From Anaerolineae bacterium (lineage in GTDB: Bacteria; Chloroflexota; Anaerolineae; Aggregatilineales; Phototrophicaceae), in the NCBI GenBank assembly GCA_022843385.1, contig JALHNT010000014.1:1-64000 (forward strand): a stretch of 64,000 bases of DNA, given 5' to 3'. Under the pieces are notes generated by a model. The model made no database searches and was not told the origin of the DNA. It was given only the letters and a program-made list of their open reading frames with translations. This document shows positions 7,461 to 15,822 of the stretch, piece by piece. The stretch's first letter is position 1; every line of letters begins with the position of its first letter. Made by a program: the position numbers and the translations under genes.

Positions 7461-8408
7461 CTAAATCCCGCGTGGTCGCCGGCGGAAGGTATAGCGCATC
7501 AGCGGCCACCAGGCGGCTTTCTCTGGCAGATAGGTCAGCAGCGTATCTTCCAGACGACGGGGAAAGATACCGAACTGATTGATGATATTGCCCAGCGGCG
7601 CGGTACGATTGGCTGCCAGAATATCCAACCACTGCGAAGTCATCAATGACCGCGGTAGCAGACGGCTATACACGCCCGTGATGGTACGCAGCAGATACGG
7701 CGGAACCGGGATCACGGTCCGGTTCATACCCGATACCCGCATGATGGTGAACAACAAATCCTGAAGCGTGATGTACTCCGGCCCACCGATTTCGATCAGG
7801 CTGTCCACCGTATCAATCGCTTCCAGCGAGCGCACTAACGCCTCAACCAGATCATCAATATAGATCGGGTGGATGACCACCTCGCCCTGCCCCGGCATCA
7901 GGAAGACCAGCGGCGTCGCCATCATCATCATGGCGATGTGGTTCATGAAGGCGTCGTCTTCGCCAAAAACCAACCCGGAGCGGATGATGGTGTAGGCCAA
8001 TCCGCTGCCGCGCACAATCTCCTCCACCATGCCCTTGATCCGCAGTAAGGTATAGGCCGAAGCCGCCGACGCTCCCAGATGACTGAGCGTGATGATGCGC
8101 CCGACGCGAGCCGAACGGGCTGCCGTCATGAGATTGCGCGTGCCAACCAGCTCTACTCGCTCCAGATCACGCGGTCGCCCCCACCATTGCGCGCTCTCCA
8201 GATGGATAATCGTATGGACGCCGGTTACCGCCTTGAATACCGACTCTTCATCCAGCAGATTGCCAACGATGACTTCCGGCGCTTCTGCCCAGGGCAGCTT
8301 ACCCCGGCGCGTTTCCAGAATCAGGCAGCGTACCGCCAGCCCGTCCGCCATCAGCCGGCTGACCAGATACCGCCCAATAAATCCTGTCGCACCCGTCACT
8401 AGAATCAT
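7461..8408 (-). CDS. NmrA/NDUFA9-like NAD(P)-binding reductase (atypical SDR)
   Basis: A 315-residue atypical short-chain dehydrogenase/epimerase-like protein. It starts MILVTGATGFIGRYLVSRL, giving the extended-SDR dinucleotide signature TGATGFIG, then has a second Rossmann region ending in HLESAQ. The catalytic YxxxK is not obvious (a region with YTLLRIKG stands in its place), as in NmrA and complex I NDUFA9-type members, which bind NAD(P) or sense redox. Start chosen at 8408, where a GGAGGG box precedes ATG; a longer frame to 8471 has no ribosome site. Located 13 nt upstream of the GNAT gene and probably cotranscribed. Confidence 0.75.
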   Translation of the reverse strand: MILVTGATGFIGRYLVSRLMADGLAVRCLILETRRGKLPWAEAPEVIVGNLLDEESVFKAVTGVHTIIHLESAQWWGRPRDLERVELVGTRNLMTAARSARVGRIITLSHLGASAASAYTLLRIKGMVEEIVRGSGLAYTIIRSGLVFGEDDAFMNHIAMMMMATPLVFLMPGQGEVVIHPIYIDDLVEALVRSLEAIDTVDSLIEIGGPEYITLQDLLFTIMRVSGMNRTVIPVPPYLLRTITGVYSRLLPRSLMTSQWLDILAANRTAPLGNIINQFGIFPRRLEDTLLTYLPEKAAWWPLMRYTFRRRPRGI

Positions 8409-8480
8409 GAACCCTCCGGGGAGGCGATTATAGCATTCGTCATCTTCTGATAAAAAGCCACAATAAAGCAACGACTGCCC

Positions 8481-8510
8481 TTGTGAGGGGTTAAATCCAA
8501 TGGATATAAT
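8481..8510 (+). promoter_or_regulatory. Sigma-70-type promoter for fabF-fabH
   Basis: TTGTGA at 8481-8486, an 18-nt spacer, and a perfect TATAAT at 8505-8510. The start codon of fabF follows at 8579, giving a leader of about 60 nt. Confidence 0.6.
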
Positions 8511-8578
8511 TCCCGACTTAAATAGTCTTTAATGTCAGGGTGCCTGGTCGCACAGGCAGCTCTTTTCGGAGGCATACA

Positions 8579-9835
8579 GTGAAGCAACAACGGGTTGTCG
8601 TGACCGGGATGGGTATCCTTTGTCCAACAGGCAACACAGTCGAAGAAGCCTGGCAAAATGCCGCGGCTGGGCGAACGGGCATCGCACCCATCACCCGATT
8701 CGACACCTCGCATCTGGAGAATCATTTCGGCGGCGAGGTCAAGAACTTTGACCCCAACGAAGCCCTCGGAAGGCGTGAAGCTCGCCGCACCGATCGCGTC
8801 ACGCAGTTGGGGATGGTGGCTGCCCAACAAGCGATGACCGACTCCGGTTTGGAAGTGACGGACGATAATCGTTACGACATCGGCTGCCTGATGGGCAGTG
8901 GGATCGGCGGGATCGGTTCGCTGTTCGAGAGCATCAAGGCCTTCATCGAACGCGGTGCCAAATCCGTCAGCCCGCTGATGGTGCCGATGATGCTGCCGGA
9001 TAGCCCGGCGGCCAAGATCGCCATGCTGTTCGGGCTGCGCGGCCCCAACTTCTCGATATCGACCGCCTGTGCCACCGGTAACAATAGCATCGGTGAAGCC
9101 ACCGAGATCATCCGGCGCGGTGCCGCCAAAGTGATGGTCGCCGGCAGTACTGAAGCGGGCCTGATCGACATTGCTATCGCCAGCTTCAATAACATGACCG
9201 CCATCTCACGCCGCAATGAAGCGCCGGAAAAAGCCTCCCGCCCCTTTGACAAAGACCGCGATGGCTTCGTCGTGGCTGAAGGCGCGGCCGCGCTGGTGCT
9301 GGAAGATCTGGAACATGCGCTGGCGCGTGGAGCGCGTATCTATGCCGAAGTGATGGGCTATGGACAAAGCTGCGATGCCTATCATGTCACCGCGCCGCTG
9401 GAAAACGGCGAAGGCGCTGCGGTCGCCATCACCCGCGCCCTGGAAAATGCCAATCTGAAACCGGAAGACATCAGCTATATCAACGCGCATGGCACCAGCA
9501 CACCGCTGAACGATGTCGCTGAAACCATCGCTATCAAGCGGGCGCTGGGTGAAACGGCTTACGAGATTCCGATTAGCTCAACCAAATCAGTCACCGGCCA
9601 TCTGATGGGTGCGGCAGGCGCTGTCGAAGCCGTCTTCTCGGTCATGGCGCTCATCCGCAATTTCATTCCACCGACCATCAACCTCGATCAACCCGACCCA
9701 GAATGCGATCTGAATTACACACCCCATATCGGCGTTCAACGCCAATTGCAGAATGTCATGAGCAACTCGTTTGGGTTTGGTGGTCATAATGCTGTCCTGA
9801 TATTTGGCAAGCATCAGCAAAATGGTTCTACCTAA
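8579..9835 (+). CDS. fabF: Beta-ketoacyl-ACP synthase II
   Basis: Condensing enzyme of type II fatty acid synthesis that elongates acyl-ACP with malonyl-ACP. The thiolase-fold catalytic triad is present: Cys164 in ISTACATGNN, His in NAHGTSTPLND and His in STKSVTGHLMGAAG. Length (418 residues) is standard. I start at GTG 8579 because GGAGG lies six bases upstream; the longer frame from 8540 lacks a ribosome site. The gene overlaps fabH by 14 nt if the latter starts at 9822, implying coupled translation. A good sigma-70 promoter lies upstream. No acpP, fabD or fabG is adjacent, so the cluster is only a two-synthase module. Confidence 0.95.
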   Translation: MKQQRVVVTGMGILCPTGNTVEEAWQNAAAGRTGIAPITRFDTSHLENHFGGEVKNFDPNEALGRREARRTDRVTQLGMVAAQQAMTDSGLEVTDDNRYDIGCLMGSGIGGIGSLFESIKAFIERGAKSVSPLMVPMMLPDSPAAKIAMLFGLRGPNFSISTACATGNNSIGEATEIIRRGAAKVMVAGSTEAGLIDIAIASFNNMTAISRRNEAPEKASRPFDKDRDGFVVAEGAAALVLEDLEHALARGARIYAEVMGYGQSCDAYHVTAPLENGEGAAVAITRALENANLKPEDISYINAHGTSTPLNDVAETIAIKRALGETAYEIPISSTKSVTGHLMGAAGAVEAVFSVMALIRNFIPPTINLDQPDPECDLNYTPHIGVQRQLQNVMSNSFGFGGHNAVLIFGKHQQNGST

Positions 9836-11033
9836 CTCCGAGGGTACGTCCGCTCCCCGCCTGTACGCGCATATCGTCGGCTGGGGAATGGCCGTTCCTG
9901 AGAAAATACTTCGGAATCAGGATCTCGAAGCCATCGTTGAAACCAGCGATGAGTGGATTCGCACGCGCACCGGCATCCGTGAACGGCGCATCGCCGGCGA
10001 ACGTGAATCGACTGCCAGCCTGGGCTTAAAAGCGGCGCGCAAAGCGCTGGATGTGGCTGACCTGTTTCCCAGCGAAATTGACCTGATTATCGTCGCCACC
10101 TCCACGCCAGAGAATATCTTCCCCAGCACCGCCTCGCTCATTCAGAACTGGCTGGGAGCCAGCCGTGCCGGGGCTTTTGACCTCAGCGCGGCCTGCTCCG
10201 GCTTTGTCTATGGCGTCGATATGGCAGCCCAGGCGATTCGTTCCGGCAGCATCAAAGCAGCGCTGGTCATCGGGGCGGAAACCATGAGTCGGGTGCTGGA
10301 CTGGCAGGATCGGGGAACCTGCATTCTGTTCGGTGACGGAGCCGGTGCAGTCGTCCTGAAATCCAGCACAGTCGAAGGCGGCGTCCTCTCGTCGGTCTTG
10401 CGTTCAGACGGATCAGGCGGTGATCTGCTGGGCATTCCCACCGTCGGCAGCGAAGACCTGGATAATCCCGACTTCTTCACCAACGGCCACAAGATGCACA
10501 AGATGTATATGAACGGAGGCGAAGTCTTCAAGTTTGCCACCCGCGTCATCGGCGAGAGCATTGAAGAGGCGCTGGTAAAGGCCGGGCTGACCATCGAGGA
10601 TCTGTCCCTCATCGTGCCACACCAGGCCAACCAACGCATCATTCAGGCCGCCGCCCGCGCCCTCAAGGTCGATGTGGATATATTCGTCGTCAATCTGGAT
10701 CGCTATGGTAATACGTCGGCGGCCTCGATACCCATAGCCTTATGCGAAGCAGTGCAGGCCGACCGGATGCGCCCCAATGACTACATTGCCTTCACCGGCT
10801 TCGGTGGGGGTTTGACCTGGGCCTCGATGATTGTTCAGTGGACGGATCTCAAGTCGGCAGAAACGCGCACCGGTGTTCTGAGCAATCAGCGCCGCCGCCA
10901 GATCAGTTATTGGGTGGTACGCTGGCGTTCGCAGTTGCGCCGCTTGAGCAAATCCCTCAATCAATTCCTACAGCGCATCAATCCCCGACGTGGACGCATC
11001 ATGCGACTGCGTGACAAGGTTGACCAGTTGTAA
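9822..11033 (+). CDS. fabH: Beta-ketoacyl-ACP synthase III with basic C-terminal extension
   Basis: Initiates fatty acid synthesis by condensing an acyl-CoA with malonyl-ACP. The triad is visible: Cys125 (LSAACSGFVYG), His in VPHQANQRI and Asn in YGNTSAAS; the glycine-rich GFGGGLTWAS closes the fold. The ordinary FabH ends near there, but this protein continues for about 60 residues rich in Arg (NQRRRQISYWVVRWRSQLRR...), which could contact ACP, membrane or nucleic acid. Start taken at ATG 9822, overlapping the end of fabF; a TTG at 9804 is possible. Stop codon abuts the panC stop with no gap. Confidence 0.92.
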   Translation: MVLPNSEGTSAPRLYAHIVGWGMAVPEKILRNQDLEAIVETSDEWIRTRTGIRERRIAGERESTASLGLKAARKALDVADLFPSEIDLIIVATSTPENIFPSTASLIQNWLGASRAGAFDLSAACSGFVYGVDMAAQAIRSGSIKAALVIGAETMSRVLDWQDRGTCILFGDGAGAVVLKSSTVEGGVLSSVLRSDGSGGDLLGIPTVGSEDLDNPDFFTNGHKMHKMYMNGGEVFKFATRVIGESIEEALVKAGLTIEDLSLIVPHQANQRIIQAAARALKVDVDIFVVNLDRYGNTSAASIPIALCEAVQADRMRPNDYIAFTGFGGGLTWASMIVQWTDLKSAETRTGVLSNQRRRQISYWVVRWRSQLRRLSKSLNQFLQRINPRRGRIMRLRDKVDQL

Positions 11034-11945
11034 TCAGGCAGATGAGTTTCCATTGAACGTCCCATCGCCACCGAGAAGGCGCGTCAGATCAGCCAGATTA
11101 TTCAGATGCGCCGGCAGCAGCATGTTATCCAGCAAGTGGGTCGCCCCAAAACGCACCGTCATCGACAGCAGCAGCGGTTCGTCGGTTATCTCCAGGGCAG
11201 GTCGCAGGCTGTGGGCATCATTCAGGCTGACATAATCGACCGACGCCAAAGTTTCTCCCGCGATGATTTGCAGAGCGGCTTCCTTGAGGTGTTCAGGCTG
11301 GCGTTCGCCCATCTCATAGCGCTTGGCTGCGGCTTGCAGCGCCCGGTGGATGATCGGCGCAGCCTGTCGTTCCGCAGGAGTGAGATACCTGTTGCGCGAA
11401 CTCATCGCCAAACCATCGACTTCGCGGGCGGTCGGACAGACGCGGATGGTCATGGGCAGGTTCAGGTCACGAACCAGCCCCTTAATGACGGCCACCTGTT
11501 GCGCATCTTTCTGTCCAAAATACGAACGGTCAGGTCGCGTCAGATTGAATAGCTTCGTCACAACGGTTGCCACGCCGCGAAAGTGTCCGGGACGGCGTTC
11601 GCCTTCCAGTCCCTGAGTGACCTCGGTCACATCGATCCATGTCTGATACCCTGCCGGATACATCATCTCGTGGGTCGGTGTGAACACCAGATCAACACCA
11701 GCCGCTTCCAGCATCGCTAAATCCTGATTGAGCGTGCGCGGGTAGCGCGTGAAGTCTTCATTCGCCGCGAACTGGGCCGGATTGACAAAGATCGTCGCGA
11801 TCACCCCATCATTTTCGCGCCGCGCCGCTTCAACCAGTGACATATGCCCGGCGTGGAGCGCCCCCATGGTCAGCACCACGCCTACTCGACCGGTCAGGGT
11901 CGCCCGCGCTCGATGCCAATCGTGCAGGTGGTCAATCACTTGCAC
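11034..11945 (-). CDS. panC: Pantothenate synthetase (pantoate--beta-alanine ligase)
   Basis: Joins pantoate and beta-alanine with ATP to make pantothenate. The nucleotidyltransferase HIGH-like motif is in VLTMGALHAGHMSLVEAAR, the second ATP motif appears around AMSSRNRYL, and FFGQKD-type sequence is present as YFGQKDAQQ. The start is uncertain: GTG 11945 gives VQVIDHLHDW, the usual PanC opening, while ATG 11972 would overlap panB by 41 nt. It is the last gene of a panG-like/panB/panC operon and converges exactly on fabH. Confidence 0.93.
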   Translation of the reverse strand: MQVIDHLHDWHRARATLTGRVGVVLTMGALHAGHMSLVEAARRENDGVIATIFVNPAQFAANEDFTRYPRTLNQDLAMLEAAGVDLVFTPTHEMMYPAGYQTWIDVTEVTQGLEGERRPGHFRGVATVVTKLFNLTRPDRSYFGQKDAQQVAVIKGLVRDLNLPMTIRVCPTAREVDGLAMSSRNRYLTPAERQAAPIIHRALQAAAKRYEMGERQPEHLKEAALQIIAGETLASVDYVSLNDAHSLRPALEITDEPLLLSMTVRFGATHLLDNMLLPAHLNNLADLTRLLGGDGTFNGNSSA

Positions 11946-12789
11946 GATCAGCCGCCCCGTTCGCCAGCACATCTGCCAATACCTGTTCGCTCATGGTCGA
12001 GCTGTTCTCTGGTGCTGGGAAAGTGTTAGCCTTGACTTCATCCACGTACTGCGTCAGGGCATCACGGATGAGCTTGCCGGCGTCTGCATACGTCTTGCTA
12101 TGGCGCGGTCCAAATGATGGATACAGGCCGAGCAGGTCATGAAACACCTGGACTTCACCACTGCACTGTGGGCCCGCGCCAATGCCTATCGTGGGGATAT
12201 GCAACCGTTCCGTGATCTCGTGCGCCAGTTGCGTCGGCACCAGTTCCAGCACCACCGCGAACGCGCCAGCCTCCTGAATGGCCTGCGCATCATCCAGCAG
12301 GTGCCGCGCCGTATCACGATCCTTACCCTGTACCCGAAAGCCGCCGAACTGGTTCACGCTCTGCGGCGTCAGACCAATGTGCGCCATCACCGGGATGCCA
12401 GCTTGAACCAACTGGTGAATCGTCGGCGCGATATACTCGCCACCCTCCAGCTTAACCGCCTGAACACCCGCCTCTTGCATGAGACGCGCCGCATTGTCCA
12501 TCGCCTGTTCCACGCTGGTCTTGTAGGTCATGAACGGCATATCGCCCACGATCAGAGATCGCTGGGTGACCCGCGTCACAATCGCTGAATGATAGATAAC
12601 ATGCTCCAGTGTGACTGGAATGGTCGATTGATGCCCCTGCACCACCATCCCCAGCGAATCGCCCACCAATAGCATCGGCGCACCAGCCGCTTCAGCCAGA
12701 TAGGCGCTGGTCGCATCATAAGCCGTCAGCATGGCGATTCGTTCGCCCGCTGTTTTCATCTTCTGAATATCACGCACGGTCAGGCGCAT
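11932..12789 (-). CDS. panB: 3-methyl-2-oxobutanoate hydroxymethyltransferase
   Basis: First committed step to pantothenate: transfers a hydroxymethyl group from methylene-THF to ketoisovalerate to form ketopantoate. Motifs are canonical: MLTAYDATSAYLAEAAG, LLVGDSLGMVVQGH with the Mg-binding Asp, VKLEGG, AHIGLTPQ and TIGIGAGPQCSGEVQVFHD. Length 285 residues is standard. It overlaps the upstream DUF2520 reductase gene by 10 nt and the panC frame downstream, so the three are translationally coupled. Confidence 0.96.
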   Translation of the reverse strand: MRLTVRDIQKMKTAGERIAMLTAYDATSAYLAEAAGAPMLLVGDSLGMVVQGHQSTIPVTLEHVIYHSAIVTRVTQRSLIVGDMPFMTYKTSVEQAMDNAARLMQEAGVQAVKLEGGEYIAPTIHQLVQAGIPVMAHIGLTPQSVNQFGGFRVQGKDRDTARHLLDDAQAIQEAGAFAVVLELVPTQLAHEITERLHIPTIGIGAGPQCSGEVQVFHDLLGLYPSFGPRHSKTYADAGKLIRDALTQYVDEVKANTFPAPENSSTMSEQVLADVLANGAADRASD

Positions 12790-13655
12790 GATGTTTTCTC
12801 CTCGCGGATGAGCATCCGCTCTAACTCTGTTGTATCGATTCCCCGTTCCATCACCATTGGCAGGGTGAGACGCGCTAAGGCGGAATACAGATGAGCTAGC
12901 GCAGGGTCAGACAGCGCAGCCAGATGGGCCGCAACCGTACCAGCATCGCCCCGCGCCAGCGGCCCCGTCAGCGCCGCAGGAATCCCCTGCCGCACCAGGT
13001 TTTGCGCCGTAGCCATCACCAGTGGGTTCAACGTCTGTTCGGCGCGCGCTTTGTCCATCCCCAGATCGATCAACATCCGTTCCGCAATCGCATAGAGCGT
13101 GACAGCATAATTGCTGGCGATGACCAGCGCCGCATGATAAAGCGTCTTTTGGTCTGATGAGACTTCTACCGCTATCCCCCTCAGCGCCATCACCACATCC
13201 CGCAACCAACTACGCATGAGTTCATCAGCCGCTTCGATCACAAACACACTGCCCGGCAGTTCCTTCACCGAACGATCCACATCCGCAAATGGGTAAGCCG
13301 GATGCAAACTTCCAGTCATCGCGCCAGCCTGTGCCAATGGTTCCAGCACCATTCGGTTGCGCGCCCCTGATGTATGGACAACGCCCTTACCCAACAGAGA
13401 GGATTCAGTTACAGCGTTGGATATTGTGGCAAGCGCGTCATCCGGTACTGTCAGAAAAACTAGATCGGATGCCAACAGGACATCATTGACTGATGCCACA
13501 ACTATCGCATGAGTCTCGCCTGCCAGTACTGATGCTTTATGCGCATCACGACTAAAGATCGCCGTCACCGGATAGCCAGCATCACTCAATAGACGCGCCA
13601 GGGTACTCCCAACTTTCCCCGCCCCAACAAACCCCAACCGGGGTCGTTCGCTCAT
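12780..13655 (-). CDS. Rossmann/DUF2520 protein, probable PanG-type ketopantoate reductase
   Basis: A 291-residue protein with an N-terminal Rossmann fold (LGFVGAGKVGSTLARLL) and a helical C-terminal half of DUF2520 type, including LYHAALVIASNYAVTLYAIAE and the stretch PLARGDAGTVAAHLAAL. This two-domain layout matches the PanG family described in Francisella as an alternative to PanE for reducing ketopantoate to pantoate with NAD(P)H. The 10-nt overlap with panB and proximity of panC support that role: all three enzymes from ketoisovalerate to pantothenate would then be in one operon. The enzymatic assignment is inference from family and context. Confidence 0.8.
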   Translation of the reverse strand: MSERPRLGFVGAGKVGSTLARLLSDAGYPVTAIFSRDAHKASVLAGETHAIVVASVNDVLLASDLVFLTVPDDALATISNAVTESSLLGKGVVHTSGARNRMVLEPLAQAGAMTGSLHPAYPFADVDRSVKELPGSVFVIEAADELMRSWLRDVVMALRGIAVEVSSDQKTLYHAALVIASNYAVTLYAIAERMLIDLGMDKARAEQTLNPLVMATAQNLVRQGIPAALTGPLARGDAGTVAAHLAALSDPALAHLYSALARLTLPMVMERGIDTTELERMLIREEKTSCA

Positions 13656-14464
13656 GATGATCCGGCTCCGCTTTGGGTAGGCAGCGGTGTATTGGTTGGG
13701 ATCGGTCGGCTGACCGTGATGTTCACCGTACAGGCTGCCTTCAGTTCGTTCAGGTTGTTGAACACCGTCAGGCGGAACTCGTACTCACCCGGCAGGTAAA
13801 ACACGGGCGTGAACTGACCCAGGGCGCTGAGCGCATCAACCGGCAGCGAATAATCGCCCAGCACAACGAAGTTGCCATTAGTCGATGGGCCGCTGATTTC
13901 AAACCGGTAAAATGAGAAGTCATCGGTAAAGGCTGAACCGACCACCGGAATCGGCTCAAACACCAGCATCCCATTGGCCGGGATCTGGAGGACAGCATTG
14001 GCGGTATCACAGCCCTGCACCGGCGGCGGGTTGGGCAGGATCGTACCCACCGGCGTCGGTGATGGAGTCGCGGTCAACTGGATGATCGGCCCTTCTTGCG
14101 TCCCGATCTGGACACCGCTCACATCAATCGGCGAGTTATTGAAGTCAACCGGAGCCGGGGTCGGTGTACGGAAAGGCGCATCCACCGCAACCACGACTTC
14201 AGAAGCTCGCACCTCCGCGCTCAGGGTCGGCGCAACCACCTGCTGAATGCCCAGGACAATCAAGCCTAACTCAACCAACAGGATGAGCGAGGTGCTGGCA
14301 TTCGCCTGCCGGTAACGGAAGATGTCCCGTTCCAGTTCAAAATAGGTGGAACGGATTCCCTGCCTGGCACGAGACCAACTGCGCCAGCTCAGGAACATCG
14401 CCACCGCGATCAGGATGTATAATCCTGGCGCGATCTGTTGGATGAAAAACACCACTGCGTTCAT
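13652..14464 (-). CDS. Hypothetical membrane-anchored protein with Thr/Pro-rich linker and beta-rich ectodomain
   Basis: A 270-residue protein with two hydrophobic segments, about residues 7-26 (IAPGLYILIAVAMFLSW) and about 58-77 (LILLVELGLIVLGIQQVV). A basic cytoplasmic loop lies between them. Then come a Thr/Pro-rich region (FRTPTPAPVDF, TATPSPTPVG) and a C-terminal beta-rich domain exported to the surface, ending in another TPLPTQS tail. No family recognised. Its ATG overlaps the PNP stop (ATGA) and its stop overlaps the PanG-like start by 4 nt, so it is embedded in the operon, although nothing suggests a role in either pathway. Confidence 0.65.
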   Translation of the reverse strand: MNAVVFFIQQIAPGLYILIAVAMFLSWRSWSRARQGIRSTYFELERDIFRYRQANASTSLILLVELGLIVLGIQQVVAPTLSAEVRASEVVVAVDAPFRTPTPAPVDFNNSPIDVSGVQIGTQEGPIIQLTATPSPTPVGTILPNPPPVQGCDTANAVLQIPANGMLVFEPIPVVGSAFTDDFSFYRFEISGPSTNGNFVVLGDYSLPVDALSALGQFTPVFYLPGEYEFRLTVFNNLNELKAACTVNITVSRPIPTNTPLPTQSGAGSS

Positions 14465-15300
14465 AAAGCGGTCAACACACCCCGAAGAATCGCTGTCAAA
14501 CGCGGAACAATCAGCTTGCCAGCATCCAGCACTTCTTCGTGGTTGGTCTCCATATCAATATCCGGCGAATCAAAACACTCATTGGTGATCCCTGAATAGG
14601 CCATCACGCGCATCCCGGCATGACGCGCAACCAGCACTTCGTGGACTGTAGACATTCCAACCGCATCCGCGCCAATGGCCCGCAGCATACGAATTTCCGC
14701 TGGGGTTTCAAAGTTCGGCCCTGAGACACAGGCATAGACGCCTTGATGCAGCGGCACGCCCACCCGCTCTGCCACGTCTCGCGCCAATTTGCGCAGCGCA
14801 CGATCATAAGTCTGCACCATTCCAACAAAGCGTACCCCGAAAGTGGGATCATTGGGACCAGAGAGTGGGTTATTGCCAGCCATTCCAGGTAAATTGATAT
14901 GGTCGCTGAGGAGCATCAGATCGCCCGTATGATAGTCTTTATTCACGCCCCCAGCAGCGTTGGTCAGAATTAAGGTCTGAACGCCCAACAGGTGCATGAC
15001 GCGCACTGGGAAAGTCACCTGCTGCATCGAGTAGCCCTCGTAGAAGTGGGCGCGCCCCTGCTGCGCGACGACCGGCTTGCCTTCCAGATAGCCGAATACA
15101 AGCTGTCCGCTATGGCCCTCCACCGTCGATTGCGGCCAACCGGGAATATCGCAGTAAGGGATCACAACCCGCTCACTCAGCGTATCAGCCAGGCCACCCA
15201 AGCCAGATCCCAGAACCAGGCCCACCCTCGGTTCAAAGGGAGTTTGTCCACGTATCACGCTGACAGCGCGCTCATAATCGCCGCGAGAAATCGTCATCAT
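14461..15300 (-). CDS. Purine-nucleoside phosphorylase (trimeric type)
   Basis: Cleaves purine nucleosides with phosphate to free base and ribose-1-phosphate. Signature elements of the low-molecular-weight PNP family are clear: VLGSGLGGLAD phosphate loop, GHSGQLVFG, RAHFYEG(Y), LTNAAGG, LSDHIN, GPNFETPAEIRML and VGMSTVHE. Start placed at ATG 15300 after a GTGAGG box; the GTG at 15309 is an alternative. It supplies bases to the purine catabolic genes encoded further along. First gene of a run continuing through the membrane protein to the pan genes, all linked by 4 to 10-nt overlaps. Confidence 0.95.
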   Translation of the reverse strand: MMTISRGDYERAVSVIRGQTPFEPRVGLVLGSGLGGLADTLSERVVIPYCDIPGWPQSTVEGHSGQLVFGYLEGKPVVAQQGRAHFYEGYSMQQVTFPVRVMHLLGVQTLILTNAAGGVNKDYHTGDLMLLSDHINLPGMAGNNPLSGPNDPTFGVRFVGMVQTYDRALRKLARDVAERVGVPLHQGVYACVSGPNFETPAEIRMLRAIGADAVGMSTVHEVLVARHAGMRVMAYSGITNECFDSPDIDMETNHEEVLDAGKLIVPRLTAILRGVLTAL

Positions 15301-15463
15301 CTGCCTCACTCAGTAAAACCGTACCAAATTCCCATTATAGCGCGTCGCGAATATGTGAAAAATCTACAATTATTCCGTGCGCAAGGTGAAACCTAAGATT
15401 CGTTAGCTTTGCGTAAGGATCGCTTAACTATAGTCAATACAATCGTATTGTGGAAGCAACAGC

Positions 15464-15706
15464 ATGATGAACGCCATGACTCATCCCAGCATTGCCCGTT
15501 ATCTCGCCAGTTACCAGAAACTCTACCAGCGAGTACCGAGAGAGCTGCGCCAGATCAGTGACGGCTGGGTGCTGGTCAATGGGATGCAGATCCGTACCAG
15601 TGAACTGGATTTGCTGTCGGCACAGCTCGAACTGGAATACCAGCAAAGCGTGGCACAGAAGCGCAATCTCATCGGTCGCCTGCTGAAGTGGTTCAAGACC
15701 AATTGA
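15464..15706 (+). CDS. Hypothetical 80-residue protein
   Basis: Small basic protein with two predicted helices (about residues 8-30 and 48-75) around a short beta hairpin, DGWVLVNGMQIRTSELDLL. It ends in a basic amphipathic tail (IGRLLKWFKTN). Codon use resembles the neighbours, and two tandem ATGs follow an inverted repeat, CAATAC/GTATTG, at 15435-15450. No family recognised. Placed divergently from the PNP operon and ahead of the channel gene. Confidence 0.5.
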   Translation: MMNAMTHPSIARYLASYQKLYQRVPRELRQISDGWVLVNGMQIRTSELDLLSAQLELEYQQSVAQKRNLIGRLLKWFKTN

Positions 15707-15822
15707 ACTTTGCCATACTGGATGAATAATTCTCTTTCGTAGCTTCTCAATGTTTCGAGTTTTTCACAGTCTGCGACTATAATCACTCCTCGTTCTATCG
15801 TCGCCTGCAACAGTGATAATCG

